Assembly (NCBI RefSeq): GCF_963667045.1
Contig: NZ_OY762934.1
Span: 3,426,501 to 3,490,500 of the forward strand
DNA length: 64,000 nt
From: an uncultured Cohaesibacter sp.
GTDB lineage: Bacteria > Pseudomonadota > Alphaproteobacteria > Rhizobiales > Cohaesibacteraceae
Direction of reading: 5' to 3'
Shown piece after piece: positions 1 through 9,209 of this stretch (the stretch's first letter is position 1; every line of letters starts with the position of its first letter). The notes under the pieces were generated by a model, which was not told the DNA's origin, made no database searches, and saw only the letters and a program-made list of their open reading frames with translations. A program made the translations under genes and the position numbers.

Positions 1-882
1 CAGGGTGTTGCCGACGGACTGGCGAACGATGTCGATGCCGATCGATGGCCGGCCATTGACGCGGGCCGACTGGGTGGTGTCTTCACCGGTCAGCAGAACA
101 TTGGCGACGTCCGAGATATAGGTGGTTGCATTGATGCGCAGCTTGCCGATCATCTCTGTCGTGACCAGCGGGTTGACCGAACGCAGGGTCGTGGTGCTGC
201 GGTCGCTGTCGACCGAGCCGAGGGAATAGTCGTTGCGCAGGGTTTTCAGGGCAGTGCTGATATCGCTGAGTGTCAGGCCGCGCGCCAGCAACGCTGGCAT
301 GGAGACATTGATCCGGAACTCGTTGGCCTTGGCGCCGGTCACAGTGATTTCAGCGATGCCCTCCACCAGATTGAGCCGGTCGGTGATCTGCCCCTCGGCG
401 AGGGTTGTCAGCTCGGCAAGGCTCTTGTTACCCGAAAGAGCGAGGCGAATGATGGGGTCCGCATCGGCGTTGCTCTTGCGCACGGTCGGATCTTCGACAT
501 CGTCAGGCAGCTGGCGCATGGTCTGGGACACGATCTCGCGTGCCTCGTTGGCGGCGATGTTGACATCCACGTCACTGTTGAGGTCGAGCGTGATGCGGCT
601 GCTGCCATAGCTTGATGTGGAGGAGATGTTCTTGACGCCATCGAGCGCGCCAAAGGCGTCTTCAAGCACCGATGTGATTTCACGGTCGACCACCTCGGCT
701 GACGCGCCTTCATAGGTGGTGCGGACGGACAGGGAGGGCTGATCAACATCCGGCATTTCGCGCACTTCGACCCCGGAAAGGGCGGCGATGCCTGCGATGA
801 TGATCAGGAGGTTGATCACGAAGGCCAGAATGGGGCGGGCCACAAAGAGCCGCGTCATGCCTTCAACATGCTTGTTCGACAT
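1..882 (-). CDS. RND efflux pump inner-membrane subunit, N-terminal part (truncated by window edge)
   Basis: This is the first 294 codons of an AcrB/MdtB-type (HAE1) resistance-nodulation-division transporter, a proton-driven inner-membrane pump that exports drugs or other small molecules through a periplasmic adaptor. The start is the ATG at 882, giving MSNKHVEGMTRLFVARPILA, the usual cytoplasmic N-terminus and first membrane helix. The periplasmic porter sequence follows, including the family-typical PDVDQPSLSVRTTYEGAS stretch around residues 44-61. The reading frame stays open to base 1 and continues outside the window; a full protein would be about 1,030 residues. It starts 5 bases after the adaptor gene stops, so the two are cotranscribed. 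Substrate cannot be told from sequence. Confidence 0.93.
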   Translation of the reverse strand, partial: MSNKHVEGMTRLFVARPILAFVINLLIIIAGIAALSGVEVREMPDVDQPSLSVRTTYEGASAEVVDREITSVLEDAFGALDGVKNISSTSSYGSSRITLDLNSDVDVNIAANEAREIVSQTMRQLPDDVEDPTVRKSNADADPIIRLALSGNKSLAELTTLAEGQITDRLNLVEGIAEITVTGAKANEFRINVSMPALLARGLTLSDISTALKTLRNDYSLGSVDSDRSTTTLRSVNPLVTTEMIGKLRINATTYISDVANVLLTGEDTTQSARVNGRPSIGIDIVRQSVGNTL

Positions 883-887
883 TCCGG

Positions 888-2072
888 CTACTCCTTACGG
901 GTGGATGCAGCGGTGGTGGTCTCCCTGTCGCGGCTGCCCCCCTGCTCGGCCACGATCGAGGCGCCGGGACGCAGTTTCTGGACCCCTTCCACGACAACCT
1001 TGGTGCCCTCCTTGAGGTCACCCTCAATCCAGATGGTGTCATCCTGTCGGTAGCGGAAGATGACGGGCACCGCCCGGACCTTGCCGTTTTCTGCGAGCCA
1101 GACCTGGGTGCCATCGCGGGTCCAGGTGAGGGCCATTGCGGGCAGGGCAGCCAGCGGTTTGGTTTTCTGGCGCAACATGACTTCGAAGGTCATGCCTGGC
1201 CAAAGGCGTCCGTCGCTGTTCTCGATTTCAGCCTTCACCGTAATGGTGCGGGTGGTTTCGTCGATGGTGCTGTCAAAGGCGACGATCTTGCCCTCGAAGA
1301 TCTTGCCGTTGATGGCCGGGGTGGTGACATAGGCTTCCCTGCCAAGCTCGAGCAGATTCATCGCCCGTTCCGGAAGCTCAAATGTCACAAGGATGGTTTC
1401 GGTGTTGTTGATGTCGACGATCTTGGCCCCGTTCGAGAGGAAATCGCCCACTTCCCATTCGGCCAAGCCCAGCCGCCCGTCGATGGGGCTCTTGATGGTG
1501 CGGTCCGCAAGTTTCTTCTCGGCCAGAGCCAGATTGCCTCGGGCAACGGCGGCTGCGGATTCTGCCTCTTTCATGCTGGTGGCGGTCACGATGCCTGAGT
1601 TGCGGGACTGCAGTGTGCTGTAGCGTTCAAGCGTGTCTTCGGCCTTGGACAGATTGGCTTCGGCAATTTCCACATTGATGCGCTCGCTGGTGTCTTCCAG
1701 CTGCAGCAGAACGTCGCCCTTCGAGACGTGGGGTGTGCCTTCGAACATGACTTCCTTGATCTGGCCCGAGACTTCGGAAACAAGGGAAACACTCTGCTTG
1801 GCCACGCCCGTGCCGATGGAGCTGAAGGTGTCCTCATAGGGCTTGTAGGAGACGTCGGCGAGCGTCACATAAGTGGCTCCGGCGTTCCTGCCACCCGGTC
1901 GTGCACTCTTGGACTGGCCGGAAGATGGGCTTCTCGAAGCAGTCGGTTGGCCAGACTGATCGGCGAACAATGACGCGAGGCCCGCGGGCAGGCCAAATTG
2001 ATAAATATAAGCAGCAACAATCAATACAGCCGCGATGAGTAGGCTCATTATGTGTTTCATATTATTGTCCAT
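888..2072 (-). CDS. RND efflux periplasmic adaptor (HlyD/AcrA family membrane fusion protein)
   Basis: The 394-residue protein bridges the RND pump to an outer-membrane channel. It has an N-terminal hydrophobic segment (about residues 8-28) that acts as signal or anchor. A short Ser/Pro/Gly-rich linker follows, then the lipoyl-like half motif (SEVSGQIKEVMFEGTPHVSKG), a coiled hairpin (about 120-185) and the second lipoyl half (TIKSPIDGRLGLAEWEVGDF). The beta-barrel and membrane-proximal domains run to a charged tail. Length is normal for the family. It precedes the pump gene with a 5-base gap. No clear Shine-Dalgarno precedes the ATG at 2072, and an in-frame ATG at 2060 is an alternative start. 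No outer-membrane factor gene is seen next to it. Confidence 0.93.
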   Translation of the reverse strand: MDNNMKHIMSLLIAAVLIVAAYIYQFGLPAGLASLFADQSGQPTASRSPSSGQSKSARPGGRNAGATYVTLADVSYKPYEDTFSSIGTGVAKQSVSLVSEVSGQIKEVMFEGTPHVSKGDVLLQLEDTSERINVEIAEANLSKAEDTLERYSTLQSRNSGIVTATSMKEAESAAAVARGNLALAEKKLADRTIKSPIDGRLGLAEWEVGDFLSNGAKIVDINNTETILVTFELPERAMNLLELGREAYVTTPAINGKIFEGKIVAFDSTIDETTRTITVKAEIENSDGRLWPGMTFEVMLRQKTKPLAALPAMALTWTRDGTQVWLAENGKVRAVPVIFRYRQDDTIWIEGDLKEGTKVVVEGVQKLRPGASIVAEQGGSRDRETTTAASTRKE

Positions 2073-2671
2073 TTGGGCACATGAATGCAGAATTATACTT
2101 TTATCTTATTGGTTTGCGACTGTTTCAAGTAACATTTCTCCTATAATTGTAACTGAGTGTATCCATTTGCATCCTGCTTGTAACTATCTGAAATTAATTG
2201 AAATATTCCGTTTTTGGCTGGCGATGGAAGACCGCCGGGATGGAGGGTGTCACGGACGTTCGCCTGTGTTTTCGGTTTTCGTCACTGCTGGTTCTGCCAT
2301 ATTTGCGCCTTGATACTTGCTGCTTCGGGCATTTGTTGGCGTCGCAAACCCGCAAGGTCGGGATGCTCGCTGGGCCGAGGCTCCGGAGGCGCAAGGAGAT
2401 GCTTGAAAAAGCCATGAATGTTCGCTATTCCCTAGGGAGAAGTCCGAACTACAGTAACCATCCGGTTTAGATGGCTCCTGTTGAGCAAGTGTTTCGAGCT
2501 GTGAGACAGTCGTTTCGGAATTGACTATTGTGTCTGTTTTGGTCAAGTCTGGTGCTTGTTTGTTCAGGTCTGGGGCTTGGGAAAATTCTAACGTGTTTGC
2601 CAATCTTCTTCTTTCCATTGTTCTGGGAAAATAAGAATACTCAAATTAGATAGCTTAGAAAGTCTGATGTT
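2073..2671. other. 599-base intergenic region between divergent efflux genes and manC
   Basis: No convincing gene is present: open frames here (for example 2250-2618 on the minus strand) have low-complexity, Ser/Pro/Arg-rich translations typical of chance. The left third is AT-rich and should hold the promoter of the efflux operon. The right part holds two 16-base direct repeats at 2543-2558 and 2564-2579, which differ at two positions and begin 21 bases apart, upstream of manC. Confidence 0.6.
2543..2579. repeat. Direct repeat pair with 21-base period upstream of manC
   Basis: The sequences TCAAGTCTGGTGCTTG (2543-2558) and TCAGGTCTGGGGCTTG (2564-2579) match at 14 of 16 positions. Their start-to-start spacing of 21 bases is two helical turns, as expected for tandem binding of a regulator on one face of the DNA. 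They lie about 95-130 bases before the manC start. The function is inferred only. Confidence 0.4.
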
Positions 2672-4090
2672 ATGATTACTCCTGTTCTTTTGTGCGGTGG
2701 ATCTGGAACCCGTCTTTGGCCCCTTTCGCGTAAAAGCTACCCCAAGCAATTTGTTCCGCTGGTTGGTGAAGAAACGCTGTTTCAGGCTTCTGCCAAACGC
2801 CTCTATGGTGCCCAGTATGCTTCGCCAATCATCGTGACCAACTCCGACTTCCGCTTTATCGTGACCGAACAGCTGGTTGAAATCGGTATCGACCCCAGCG
2901 CCGTTCTGATCGAGCCATCGGCGCGCAATACGGCGCCAGCCGTTCTGGCCGCAGCGCTGTGGCTTGCTGAGCGAGATCCGGACGCCCTGATGCTTGTTGC
3001 GCCATCTGATCATGTGGTGCCAGACGTTGCAGCCTTTTCGGCCGTGGTGGAAGCCGGTGCTGTCGCTGCGCTGGAAGGTAAACTCGTAACCTTCGGCATC
3101 AAGCCCGGTCATGCTGAAACCGGCTATGGCTATCTCGAGCTTGAACAGGACGTGTGCGGGGAAGTCTCCGCTGTTGATCTGGTGGCCTTTGTTGAAAAGC
3201 CGGATCTGGAAAATGCCGAAAGGATGGTGGCATCGGGGAAATATCTCTGGAATGCGGGCATTTTCCTGTTTTCGGTCAAGACCATTATCGAGGCTTTCAA
3301 GCAGCATGCGCCAGCTCTCATTGAGCCAGTCGCGCGGTCTCTTGCTCATGGCAAGGCAGACCTCGGTTTCCTGCGCCTTGATCCGGAAGCATGGTCCGAG
3401 GCAGACAATATTTCTATCGACTATGCGGTGATGGAACGGGCTGACAATCTGGCTGTGGTTCCGTTCGCCTCAGGTTGGTCCGACCTTGGCGGCTGGGATG
3501 CTGTCTGGCGCGAGAGCAAGCAGAATGAACTGGGGGTCGCCACATCAGGCGATGCCACTGCGATCGATTGCCGGAACACGCTTTTGCGCTCTGAAGACAG
3601 CACGATGGAAATCGTCGGGATCGGTCTTGAGAATGTTGTCGCGGTCGCTATGCCGGATGCTGTGCTGGTGGCTGACATCACCCGTGCCCAGGATGTGCGC
3701 AAGGCGGTTGATGCTCTCAAGTCCAAGAAGGCCCGCCAGGCCGAATCCTTCCCGCGCGATCACCGGCCATGGGGCTGGTTCGAGAGTCTGGTGATCGGAT
3801 CGCGCTTTCAGGTCAAGCGGATCGTGGTTCACCCGGGTGGATCGCTCTCCCTGCAGTCGCACCATCATCGTTCCGAGCATTGGATCGTGGTAGAAGGCAC
3901 TGCCAAGGTGACCGTTGATGACGAGGTCAAGCTGCTGACGGAAAACCAGTCGGTCTATATCCCGCTTGGGTCTATCCATCGTCTCGAGAATCCGGGCAAG
4001 GTGCCGATGGCGCTCATCGAGGTGCAGACCGGTTCCTATCTCGGCGAAGATGACATCATCCGGTATGAAGACATCTACGCCCGCAGCTGA
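2672..4090 (+). CDS. manC: Mannose-1-phosphate guanylyltransferase / mannose-6-phosphate isomerase (type II)
   Basis: This bifunctional enzyme converts fructose-6-phosphate to mannose-6-phosphate and mannose-1-phosphate plus GTP to GDP-mannose. The nucleotidyltransferase domain (about residues 1-350) opens with the pyrophosphorylase signature GGSGTRLWPLSRKSYPKQF (9-27) and has the FVEKP sugar-phosphate motif near 173. The C-terminal cupin-type isomerase domain (about 355-470) carries the metal-site sequence SLQSHHHRSEHW and the ending IRYEDIYAR. The length of 472 matches ManC/AlgA/CpsB proteins. GDP-mannose is the substrate of Gmd encoded at 39884, so this gene belongs functionally with the capsule locus although the purine island separates them. 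The upstream Shine-Dalgarno is weak. Confidence 0.96.
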   Translation: MITPVLLCGGSGTRLWPLSRKSYPKQFVPLVGEETLFQASAKRLYGAQYASPIIVTNSDFRFIVTEQLVEIGIDPSAVLIEPSARNTAPAVLAAALWLAERDPDALMLVAPSDHVVPDVAAFSAVVEAGAVAALEGKLVTFGIKPGHAETGYGYLELEQDVCGEVSAVDLVAFVEKPDLENAERMVASGKYLWNAGIFLFSVKTIIEAFKQHAPALIEPVARSLAHGKADLGFLRLDPEAWSEADNISIDYAVMERADNLAVVPFASGWSDLGGWDAVWRESKQNELGVATSGDATAIDCRNTLLRSEDSTMEIVGIGLENVVAVAMPDAVLVADITRAQDVRKAVDALKSKKARQAESFPRDHRPWGWFESLVIGSRFQVKRIVVHPGGSLSLQSHHHRSEHWIVVEGTAKVTVDDEVKLLTENQSVYIPLGSIHRLENPGKVPMALIEVQTGSYLGEDDIIRYEDIYARS

Positions 4091-4228
4091 CCGGTTGCAT
4101 AGAGCGTAAGGCATGAGTTTGCCAAGGGATCGGGTCTGTGCCCGGTCCCTTTGCATTTGGCTGTCTGTGGCGGTAATCCCGTGGTAGCGGGTGCAACCCA
4201 AGCCTTGCTGTGCTGTTCGGGTATGCAA

Positions 4229-4253
4229 AAAGCCCTGCGCTGGGCAGGGCTTT
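4229..4253. terminator. Bidirectional intrinsic terminator between manC and glcB
   Basis: A perfect 10-bp stem AAAGCCCTGC / GCAGGGCTTT with a five-base loop lies between the convergent manC and glcB genes. On the minus strand the stem is followed by five T residues (glcB terminator). On the plus strand it is followed by a T-rich TTCG/TTTC tract (manC terminator). Confidence 0.85.
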
Positions 4254-4300
4254 CGTTCGTTCGTTCATTCTTTCTTTCAGGGCCGTGGCGGGCTGACCGC

Positions 4301-6460
4301 TCAGATGGCTTCCTGTTTGGCCTGACGGCGGCGGGAATGGAGCAGCGGTTCGGTGTAGCCGTTGGGCTGTTCCCGTCCCTTGAAGACCAGATCGCAGGCG
4401 GCGGCAAAGGCAACCGACTCGTCAAAATGCCCGGCCATCGGCTTGTAGAGGGAATCACCGGCATTCTGTTCGTCGACGATGGCGGCCATGCGCTGCATCG
4501 TGTCCATCACCTGATCGGCATCAACGATCTTGTGATGCAGCCAGTTGGCGACATGCTGGCTGGAAATGCGCAGGGTGGCGCGGTCTTCCATCAGGCCGAC
4601 GTTGTGAATGTCCGGTACCTTCGAACAGCCGATGCCCTGATCGATCCAGCGCACCACATAGCCTAGAATGCCCTGCAGGTTGTTGTCCAGTTCCTTCTGG
4701 ATGGTCTCGGCGTCGAGCTCCCGATCACCGAGCTGCGGGATGGTGAGGATCTTGCCCAGATCCGCCCGCGGGCGGGCGCTGAGGGATTCCTGCACCGCAG
4801 CAACGCTGACCTGATGATAGTGGGTTGCGTGCAGGGTGGCGGCGGTTGGTGACGGCACCCAGGCACAGCTTGCCCCGGCTTTCGGATGGCCGATCTTGCT
4901 TTGCATCATGTCGGCCATCTCGTCCGGCTTGGCCCACATGCCCTTGCCGATCTGGGCCTTGCCCTTGAGGCCGGTTTCAAGGCCGATATCGACGTTCCAG
5001 TCCTCATAGGCGGCAATCCACGGCTGGGTCTTGATCTCGTCCTTCGGCAGGAACGGCCCAAGCTCCATGGAGGTGTGGATCTCGTCGCCGGTGCGGTCAA
5101 GGAAGCCGGTGTTGATGAAGACAATGCGGTCCTTCACGGCGCGGATGCATTCCTTGAGGTTGATCGTGGTGCGGCGTTCCTCGTCCATGACACCGATCTT
5201 GATGGTGCTGCGTGGCAGAGAGAAGACGTCCTCGACTTCGCAGAACAGGTCCTCGGCAAAGGCAACCTCTTCGGGGCCGTGCATCTTCGGCTTGACGATA
5301 TAGATGCTGCCGGTGCGGCTGTTGCCCTTGCGCTTGAGGTCATGCAGGGCGCAGGCTGTGGTCATGAAGGCATCCATGATCCCCTCGAAGATCGCCTTGC
5401 CCTCGCAGTCGAGGATGGCGTCATTGGTCATCAGATGGCCAACGTTGCGCACCAGCAGCAGGCTGCGGCCGTGCAGGGTCAGCGGCTCGCCATCGGGGGT
5501 GACATACTCGCGGTCAGGGTTGAGCGCGCGGGTCATCATTGCGCCGTTCTTCTCGAAGCTGTCGGCAAGATCGCCCTTCATCAGGCCAAGCCAGTTGCGA
5601 TAGGCAAGGCACTTGTCTTCGGCATCAACCGCCGCCACGGAATCCTCGCAGTCCTGAATGGTGCTGATGGCCGATTCCAGCATGACGTCCTTGACGCCAG
5701 CGGAAGAGAGCTGGCCAACCGGATCATGCGGGTCGATCTGCAACTCGATATGCAGGCCGTTGTTGACGAACAGGATGACATCGTCGCCACGATGACCGGC
5801 ATACTGGGCCGGATCCTTCAGCATGGCGTCGGCGCCGTTGTAGAGCTCGGCAATCAGGGTTGCACCGTTGTCGCACAGAACATATTTGGTCACATCGGTG
5901 TGGCTGGCATCCTGAAGCGGAACGGCCACGTCAAGGAACTGGCAGCTCCGGGCGATGACTTCCTTGCCACGAGCCTTGTTGAAGTTCCTTGATGGTGCCA
6001 GATCGCCTTCGCGGCTGACGGCGTTGGTGCCGTAGAGCGCGTCATAAAGGCTGCCCCAGCGGGCATTGGCGGCGTTGAGGGCAAATCGGGCGTTCATCAC
6101 CGGCACGACAAGCTGCGGCCCGGCCAGGGTGGCGATCTCCTCATCGACATTGGCGGTCGAGACCTCGAAGTCCTCGCCCTCCGGCAACAGGTAGCCGATG
6201 TCTTCCAGAAAGGCCCGATAGTAGAGCTGCTTGAAGGCGTTGCCATTGTTTGCCTTGCACCAGGTGTCGATCTGGCTTTGCAGGCTGTCGCGTTTGGCCA
6301 GAAGCTCGATGTTTCTCGGGGTCAGCAGGCGCACCGTGTTGGCAAGACCCTGCCAGAAGATATCGGCATCAACGCCTGTGCCCGGCAAGATCTCTTCCTC
6401 GACCAGAGCGCACAGTTGTGGGTCTACCCGTAATCCAAATTTTTCCAATCGACTGGTCAT
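4301..6460 (-). CDS. glcB: Malate synthase G
   Basis: Condenses glyoxylate with acetyl-CoA to give malate. The 719-residue length matches the monomeric G isoform (E. coli about 723) rather than the shorter A isoform. Recognisable family blocks include the N-terminal [21 protein letters not shown] region, [37 protein letters not shown], the catalytic-barrel segment [14 protein letters not shown] and the C-terminal [22 protein letters not shown] helix region. The ATG at 6460 has a good AAGGAA Shine-Dalgarno. Its place beside the allantoin genes fits consumption of the glyoxylate that AllA releases; a housekeeping glycolate/acetate role is also possible. Confidence 0.97.
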   Translation of the reverse strand: MTSRLEKFGLRVDPQLCALVEEEILPGTGVDADIFWQGLANTVRLLTPRNIELLAKRDSLQSQIDTWCKANNGNAFKQLYYRAFLEDIGYLLPEGEDFEVSTANVDEEIATLAGPQLVVPVMNARFALNAANARWGSLYDALYGTNAVSREGDLAPSRNFNKARGKEVIARSCQFLDVAVPLQDASHTDVTKYVLCDNGATLIAELYNGADAMLKDPAQYAGHRGDDVILFVNNGLHIELQIDPHDPVGQLSSAGVKDVMLESAISTIQDCEDSVAAVDAEDKCLAYRNWLGLMKGDLADSFEKNGAMMTRALNPDREYVTPDGEPLTLHGRSLLLVRNVGHLMTNDAILDCEGKAIFEGIMDAFMTTACALHDLKRKGNSRTGSIYIVKPKMHGPEEVAFAEDLFCEVEDVFSLPRSTIKIGVMDEERRTTINLKECIRAVKDRIVFINTGFLDRTGDEIHTSMELGPFLPKDEIKTQPWIAAYEDWNVDIGLETGLKGKAQIGKGMWAKPDEMADMMQSKIGHPKAGASCAWVPSPTAATLHATHYHQVSVAAVQESLSARPRADLGKILTIPQLGDRELDAETIQKELDNNLQGILGYVVRWIDQGIGCSKVPDIHNVGLMEDRATLRISSQHVANWLHHKIVDADQVMDTMQRMAAIVDEQNAGDSLYKPMAGHFDESVAFAAACDLVFKGREQPNGYTEPLLHSRRRQAKQEAI

Positions 6461-6738
6461 GTTTCCTTGGTCCTGCTGTTATTGATCTTGAGTGCTTTCC
6501 GGTTCGCTTGTCAGCCGCGAGGGCGCTCTCTTTCAAGATGGACGCGATTATGGACGCAACCTCTCTCTTCTGGAAAGGCGAAAATTTCATTTATTTTCTC
6601 AAATTTCAAGAAGATGCTTCTTTTCAAAGCAGCGATCATCAAGGTTGGCAAGAAGGGGGCGAGACTGTTTGATGAGGGCAGCTTCGAAACCAGCGTCATG
6701 ATGGCTCAAATGGGCCGAGATGTGAAGGAAGGGACCCC

Positions 6739-7566
6739 ATGTCCTTGCAGAAATACCACATTCCAAAGGGTGGTTTGCCGCCTCAGTCACAGCTTTTGAC
6801 GGACAAGGCTGTCTTCACGCCAAGCTATGCGGTGATTCCGAGGGGAACCATGCGGGATATCGTCTGCAGCCAGCTGCCTTTCTGGAGCGGCATGCGGATG
6901 TGGGTGCTGGCCCGGCCGATGAGCGGATTTGCCGAAACCTTCTCGCAGTATATCGTCGAGTTACAGCCCGGTGGCGGATCGGACCGGCCCGAGACCGACG
7001 AGCGGGCCGAAGCTGCCCTGTTCGTGGTCAGCGGCGAAATCGAGGTGACGGTTGCAGGCAAGGGCGAGGCGCATTCCCTCGCTGCGGGCGGGTTCGGCTT
7101 CGTTCCGGCTGGCATGGCCTGGACGATCCAGGCGCGCAGCAAGGACCCTGCGGTCTTCCACTGGTTCCGCAAGGCCTATGTCGCGGTCGAGGGGCTTGGC
7201 GTGCCGGACCCCATTTTCGTCAATGAACAGACGATCGCCCCGATCCCGATGCCTGAGACCGACGGCAAATGGGCGACGACCCGCTTCATGGATCCGGAAG
7301 ACATGCGCCACGACATGCATATCACCGTGGTGACCTTCGAGCCGGGGGCGGTCATTCCCTTCATGGAAACCCATGTCATGGAGCATGGGCTCTATGTGCT
7401 GGAAGGCAAGGCGGTCTACAAGCTCAATGAGGACTGGTATGAGGTCGAAGCCGGTGATTTCATGTGGCTCAGAGCCTTCTGTCCGCAGGCCTGCTACGCC
7501 GGTGGTCCGGGCAAGTTCCGCTATCTGCTCTACAAGGATGTCAATCGGCACATGGCGTTCCTGTGA
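6739..7566 (+). CDS. allE: (S)-ureidoglycine aminohydrolase, double cupin
   Basis: Releases ammonia from (S)-ureidoglycine to give (S)-ureidoglycolate, the manganese-dependent step after allantoate amidohydrolase. The 275-residue protein is a bicupin. The first cupin spans about residues 60-135 (ETDERAEAALFVVSGEIEV). The second spans about 195-265, with metal-ligand candidates in PFMETHVMEHGLYVLEGKAVY. The family ending YLLYKDVNRH is present. It sits upstream of the xanthine dehydrogenase genes and across the cluster from allA, its product's user. Databases sometimes name this family bifunctional allantoicase/ureidoglycine aminohydrolase; nothing in the sequence shows an allantoicase domain. 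A small hairpin overlaps its stop. Confidence 0.9.
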   Translation: MSLQKYHIPKGGLPPQSQLLTDKAVFTPSYAVIPRGTMRDIVCSQLPFWSGMRMWVLARPMSGFAETFSQYIVELQPGGGSDRPETDERAEAALFVVSGEIEVTVAGKGEAHSLAAGGFGFVPAGMAWTIQARSKDPAVFHWFRKAYVAVEGLGVPDPIFVNEQTIAPIPMPETDGKWATTRFMDPEDMRHDMHITVVTFEPGAVIPFMETHVMEHGLYVLEGKAVYKLNEDWYEVEAGDFMWLRAFCPQACYAGGPGKFRYLLYKDVNRHMAFL

Positions 7567-7582
7567 TGCCGATACGGCATCA
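7564..7582 (+). terminator. Hairpin overlapping the allE stop codon
   Basis: TGATGCCG, loop ATA, CGGCATCA form a perfect 8-bp stem that begins at the TGA stop of allE. The tail is only moderately T-rich, so it may be a weak terminator or a 3'-end stabiliser between allE and xdhA. Confidence 0.45.
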
Positions 7583-7677
7583 GTTGCATGGTGTTTGTTG
7601 ATTATCTTTTGTAATATCCTGAAACTGTCGTAGTTTTTTCGGCATTCACGAAAGAATGTCGGTGGACTAGAGTTGTT

Positions 7678-7726
7678 ATTGCCCAATTGCTGATCACTAG
7701 AATGTTTTGCGTATTATCTGGGCAAT
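7678..7726. promoter_or_regulatory. Inverted repeat upstream of xdhA
   Basis: ATTGCCCA (7678-7685) and TGGGCAAT (7719-7726) are perfect 8-bp inverted arms separated by 33 bases, ending 25 bases before the xdhA start. They could be paired operator half-sites or a leader structure. No regulator can be assigned. Confidence 0.35.
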
Positions 7727-7751
7727 CCGACGCTTCTGGAGGGTTCAGACC

Positions 7752-9209
7752 ATGCCGTCAATCCGCAAGGATATTCGTTTCTGGCTCAATGACGAACTGA
7801 TCATCCTCGATCGCTGTTCGCCGACAGAGACACTGCTCGATTATCTGCGTCTCGAAAGGCGCCTGACTGGCACCAAGGAAGGCTGTGCAGAGGGCGATTG
7901 CGGTGCATGTACCACGCTTGTGGGACGGCTCTTTCAAGGCACTCTGATCTATGAGTCCGTCAATGCCTGCATTCGCTTTCTGCCCAGCCTTGACGGTTGC
8001 CATGTGGTGACCATCGAAGGGCTCAGGGGGACGGACGGCGGTCTGCATCCGGTGCAGCAGGCGATGGTGGATCACCATGGCAGCCAGTGCGGCTTTTGTA
8101 CGCCGGGCATCGTGATGTCGCTCTATGCGCTGTGGATGACCGACCCCGAACCAACCCGTGACAGGATTGAAGAGGCACTGCAGGGCAATCTCTGTCGCTG
8201 CACCGGCTATGCGCCGATCATTCGCGCCGCTGCTGCCATCAGCGGCTATGGATCTCCGGCTTCGGACTGGTTGGAACAGGAGAGAAACCGCAATTTCAAG
8301 CGTCTGATCGATCTCAAGGATGGGGCGCGCGTCGTGCTGGAAGCCGATGGCAGGCGGGCGATCCTGCCAGCCAATCTTGATGATTTTTCCCATGTTCGCC
8401 TTGATGAGCCCGAAGCCATAATCGTGGCGGGGGCAACGGATGTCGGGCTGTGGGTCACCAAGCAGATGCGGGACCTTCAGACGCTGATCTTCATCGGCCA
8501 TCTGGAAGACATGAAGACCGTCCTCTGCTCCCAGACCCATATCACCATTGGTGCCGGTGTGACCTATAGTGAGGCGCAGCAGGCGATCAGTAGCTATTTC
8601 CCTCATCTCGATGCCTTCTGGCGGCGCATTGCTGGCCAGCAAATCCGCAACATGGGCACCATCGGCGGCAACATCGCCAACGGGTCGCCCATCGGCGACA
8701 TGCCGCCGGTGCTGATTGCCCTCGGGGCCGACCTTGTGCTGCGCAAGAGTTGGGAACAGCGCATCATCCGGCTTGAGGATTTCTTCCTTGACTATGGCAA
8801 GCAGGACCGTTGGGAGGGGGACTTCGTCGAAGCGATCCGCATACCCGTTCCGGGACCGGGCAGCCTGCACGGGGTCTACAAGATCTCGAAGCGCCGCGAC
8901 GAGGACATTTCGTCGGTCTGCGTGGCGTTCCACCTTGTTGTGCGTGGCGGCAAGATCGCCAAGGCGCGGATTGCCTTCGGCGGCATGGCCGCAACGCCCA
9001 AGCGGGCATCAGAGGCTGAAGCGGCCCTCAAGGGACAGGCCTTCACGCTTGCCGCCATGCAGGCAGCCGCCGACCTTCTGCCGCTGGATTTCCAGCCGAT
9101 CAGCGACATGCGGGCCAGCGCCGACTATCGCATGCGGGTGGCCAAAAATCTCTTTGAACAGTTCTGGCATGACAAGCGGGGCGCGCTGTCTCTGGAGGCG
9201 GCTGAATGA
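7752..9209 (+). CDS. xdhA: Xanthine dehydrogenase small subunit (2Fe-2S and FAD domains)
   Basis: Electron-transfer subunit of the molybdenum enzyme that oxidises hypoxanthine and xanthine to urate. The 485-residue protein begins with a plant-ferredoxin-type domain (Cys45, Cys50, Cys53 in GCAEGDCGACT). The second 2Fe-2S domain follows (CGFCTPG and GNLCRCTGY). The FAD-binding domain (about 190-360) has the typical QIRNMGTIGGNIANGSPIGDMPP sequence split by ordinary residues, and the C-terminal flavin domain ends the protein. The start was chosen at 7752 because GGAGGG (7738-7743) lies at good spacing; an upstream in-frame start at 7707 lacks this. It overlaps xdhB by 4 bases (ATGA). Confidence 0.96.
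   Translation: MPSIRKDIRFWLNDELIILDRCSPTETLLDYLRLERRLTGTKEGCAEGDCGACTTLVGRLFQGTLIYESVNACIRFLPSLDGCHVVTIEGLRGTDGGLHPVQQAMVDHHGSQCGFCTPGIVMSLYALWMTDPEPTRDRIEEALQGNLCRCTGYAPIIRAAAAISGYGSPASDWLEQERNRNFKRLIDLKDGARVVLEADGRRAILPANLDDFSHVRLDEPEAIIVAGATDVGLWVTKQMRDLQTLIFIGHLEDMKTVLCSQTHITIGAGVTYSEAQQAISSYFPHLDAFWRRIAGQQIRNMGTIGGNIANGSPIGDMPPVLIALGADLVLRKSWEQRIIRLEDFFLDYGKQDRWEGDFVEAIRIPVPGPGSLHGVYKISKRRDEDISSVCVAFHLVVRGGKIAKARIAFGGMAATPKRASEAEAALKGQAFTLAAMQAAADLLPLDFQPISDMRASADYRMRVAKNLFEQFWHDKRGALSLEAAE

Noticed and set aside
2250-2618. 122-codon minus-strand open frame upstream of manC
   Set aside because: Ser/Pro/Ala-rich translation without a Shine-Dalgarno or recognisable domain; it covers the direct repeats and likely promoter DNA.
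4251-4276. TTCG/TTTC short tandem tract
   Set aside because: It is the T-rich tail of the manC terminator and needs no further explanation.
4886-5992. 368-codon plus-strand open frame
   Set aside because: Antisense shadow of malate synthase G.
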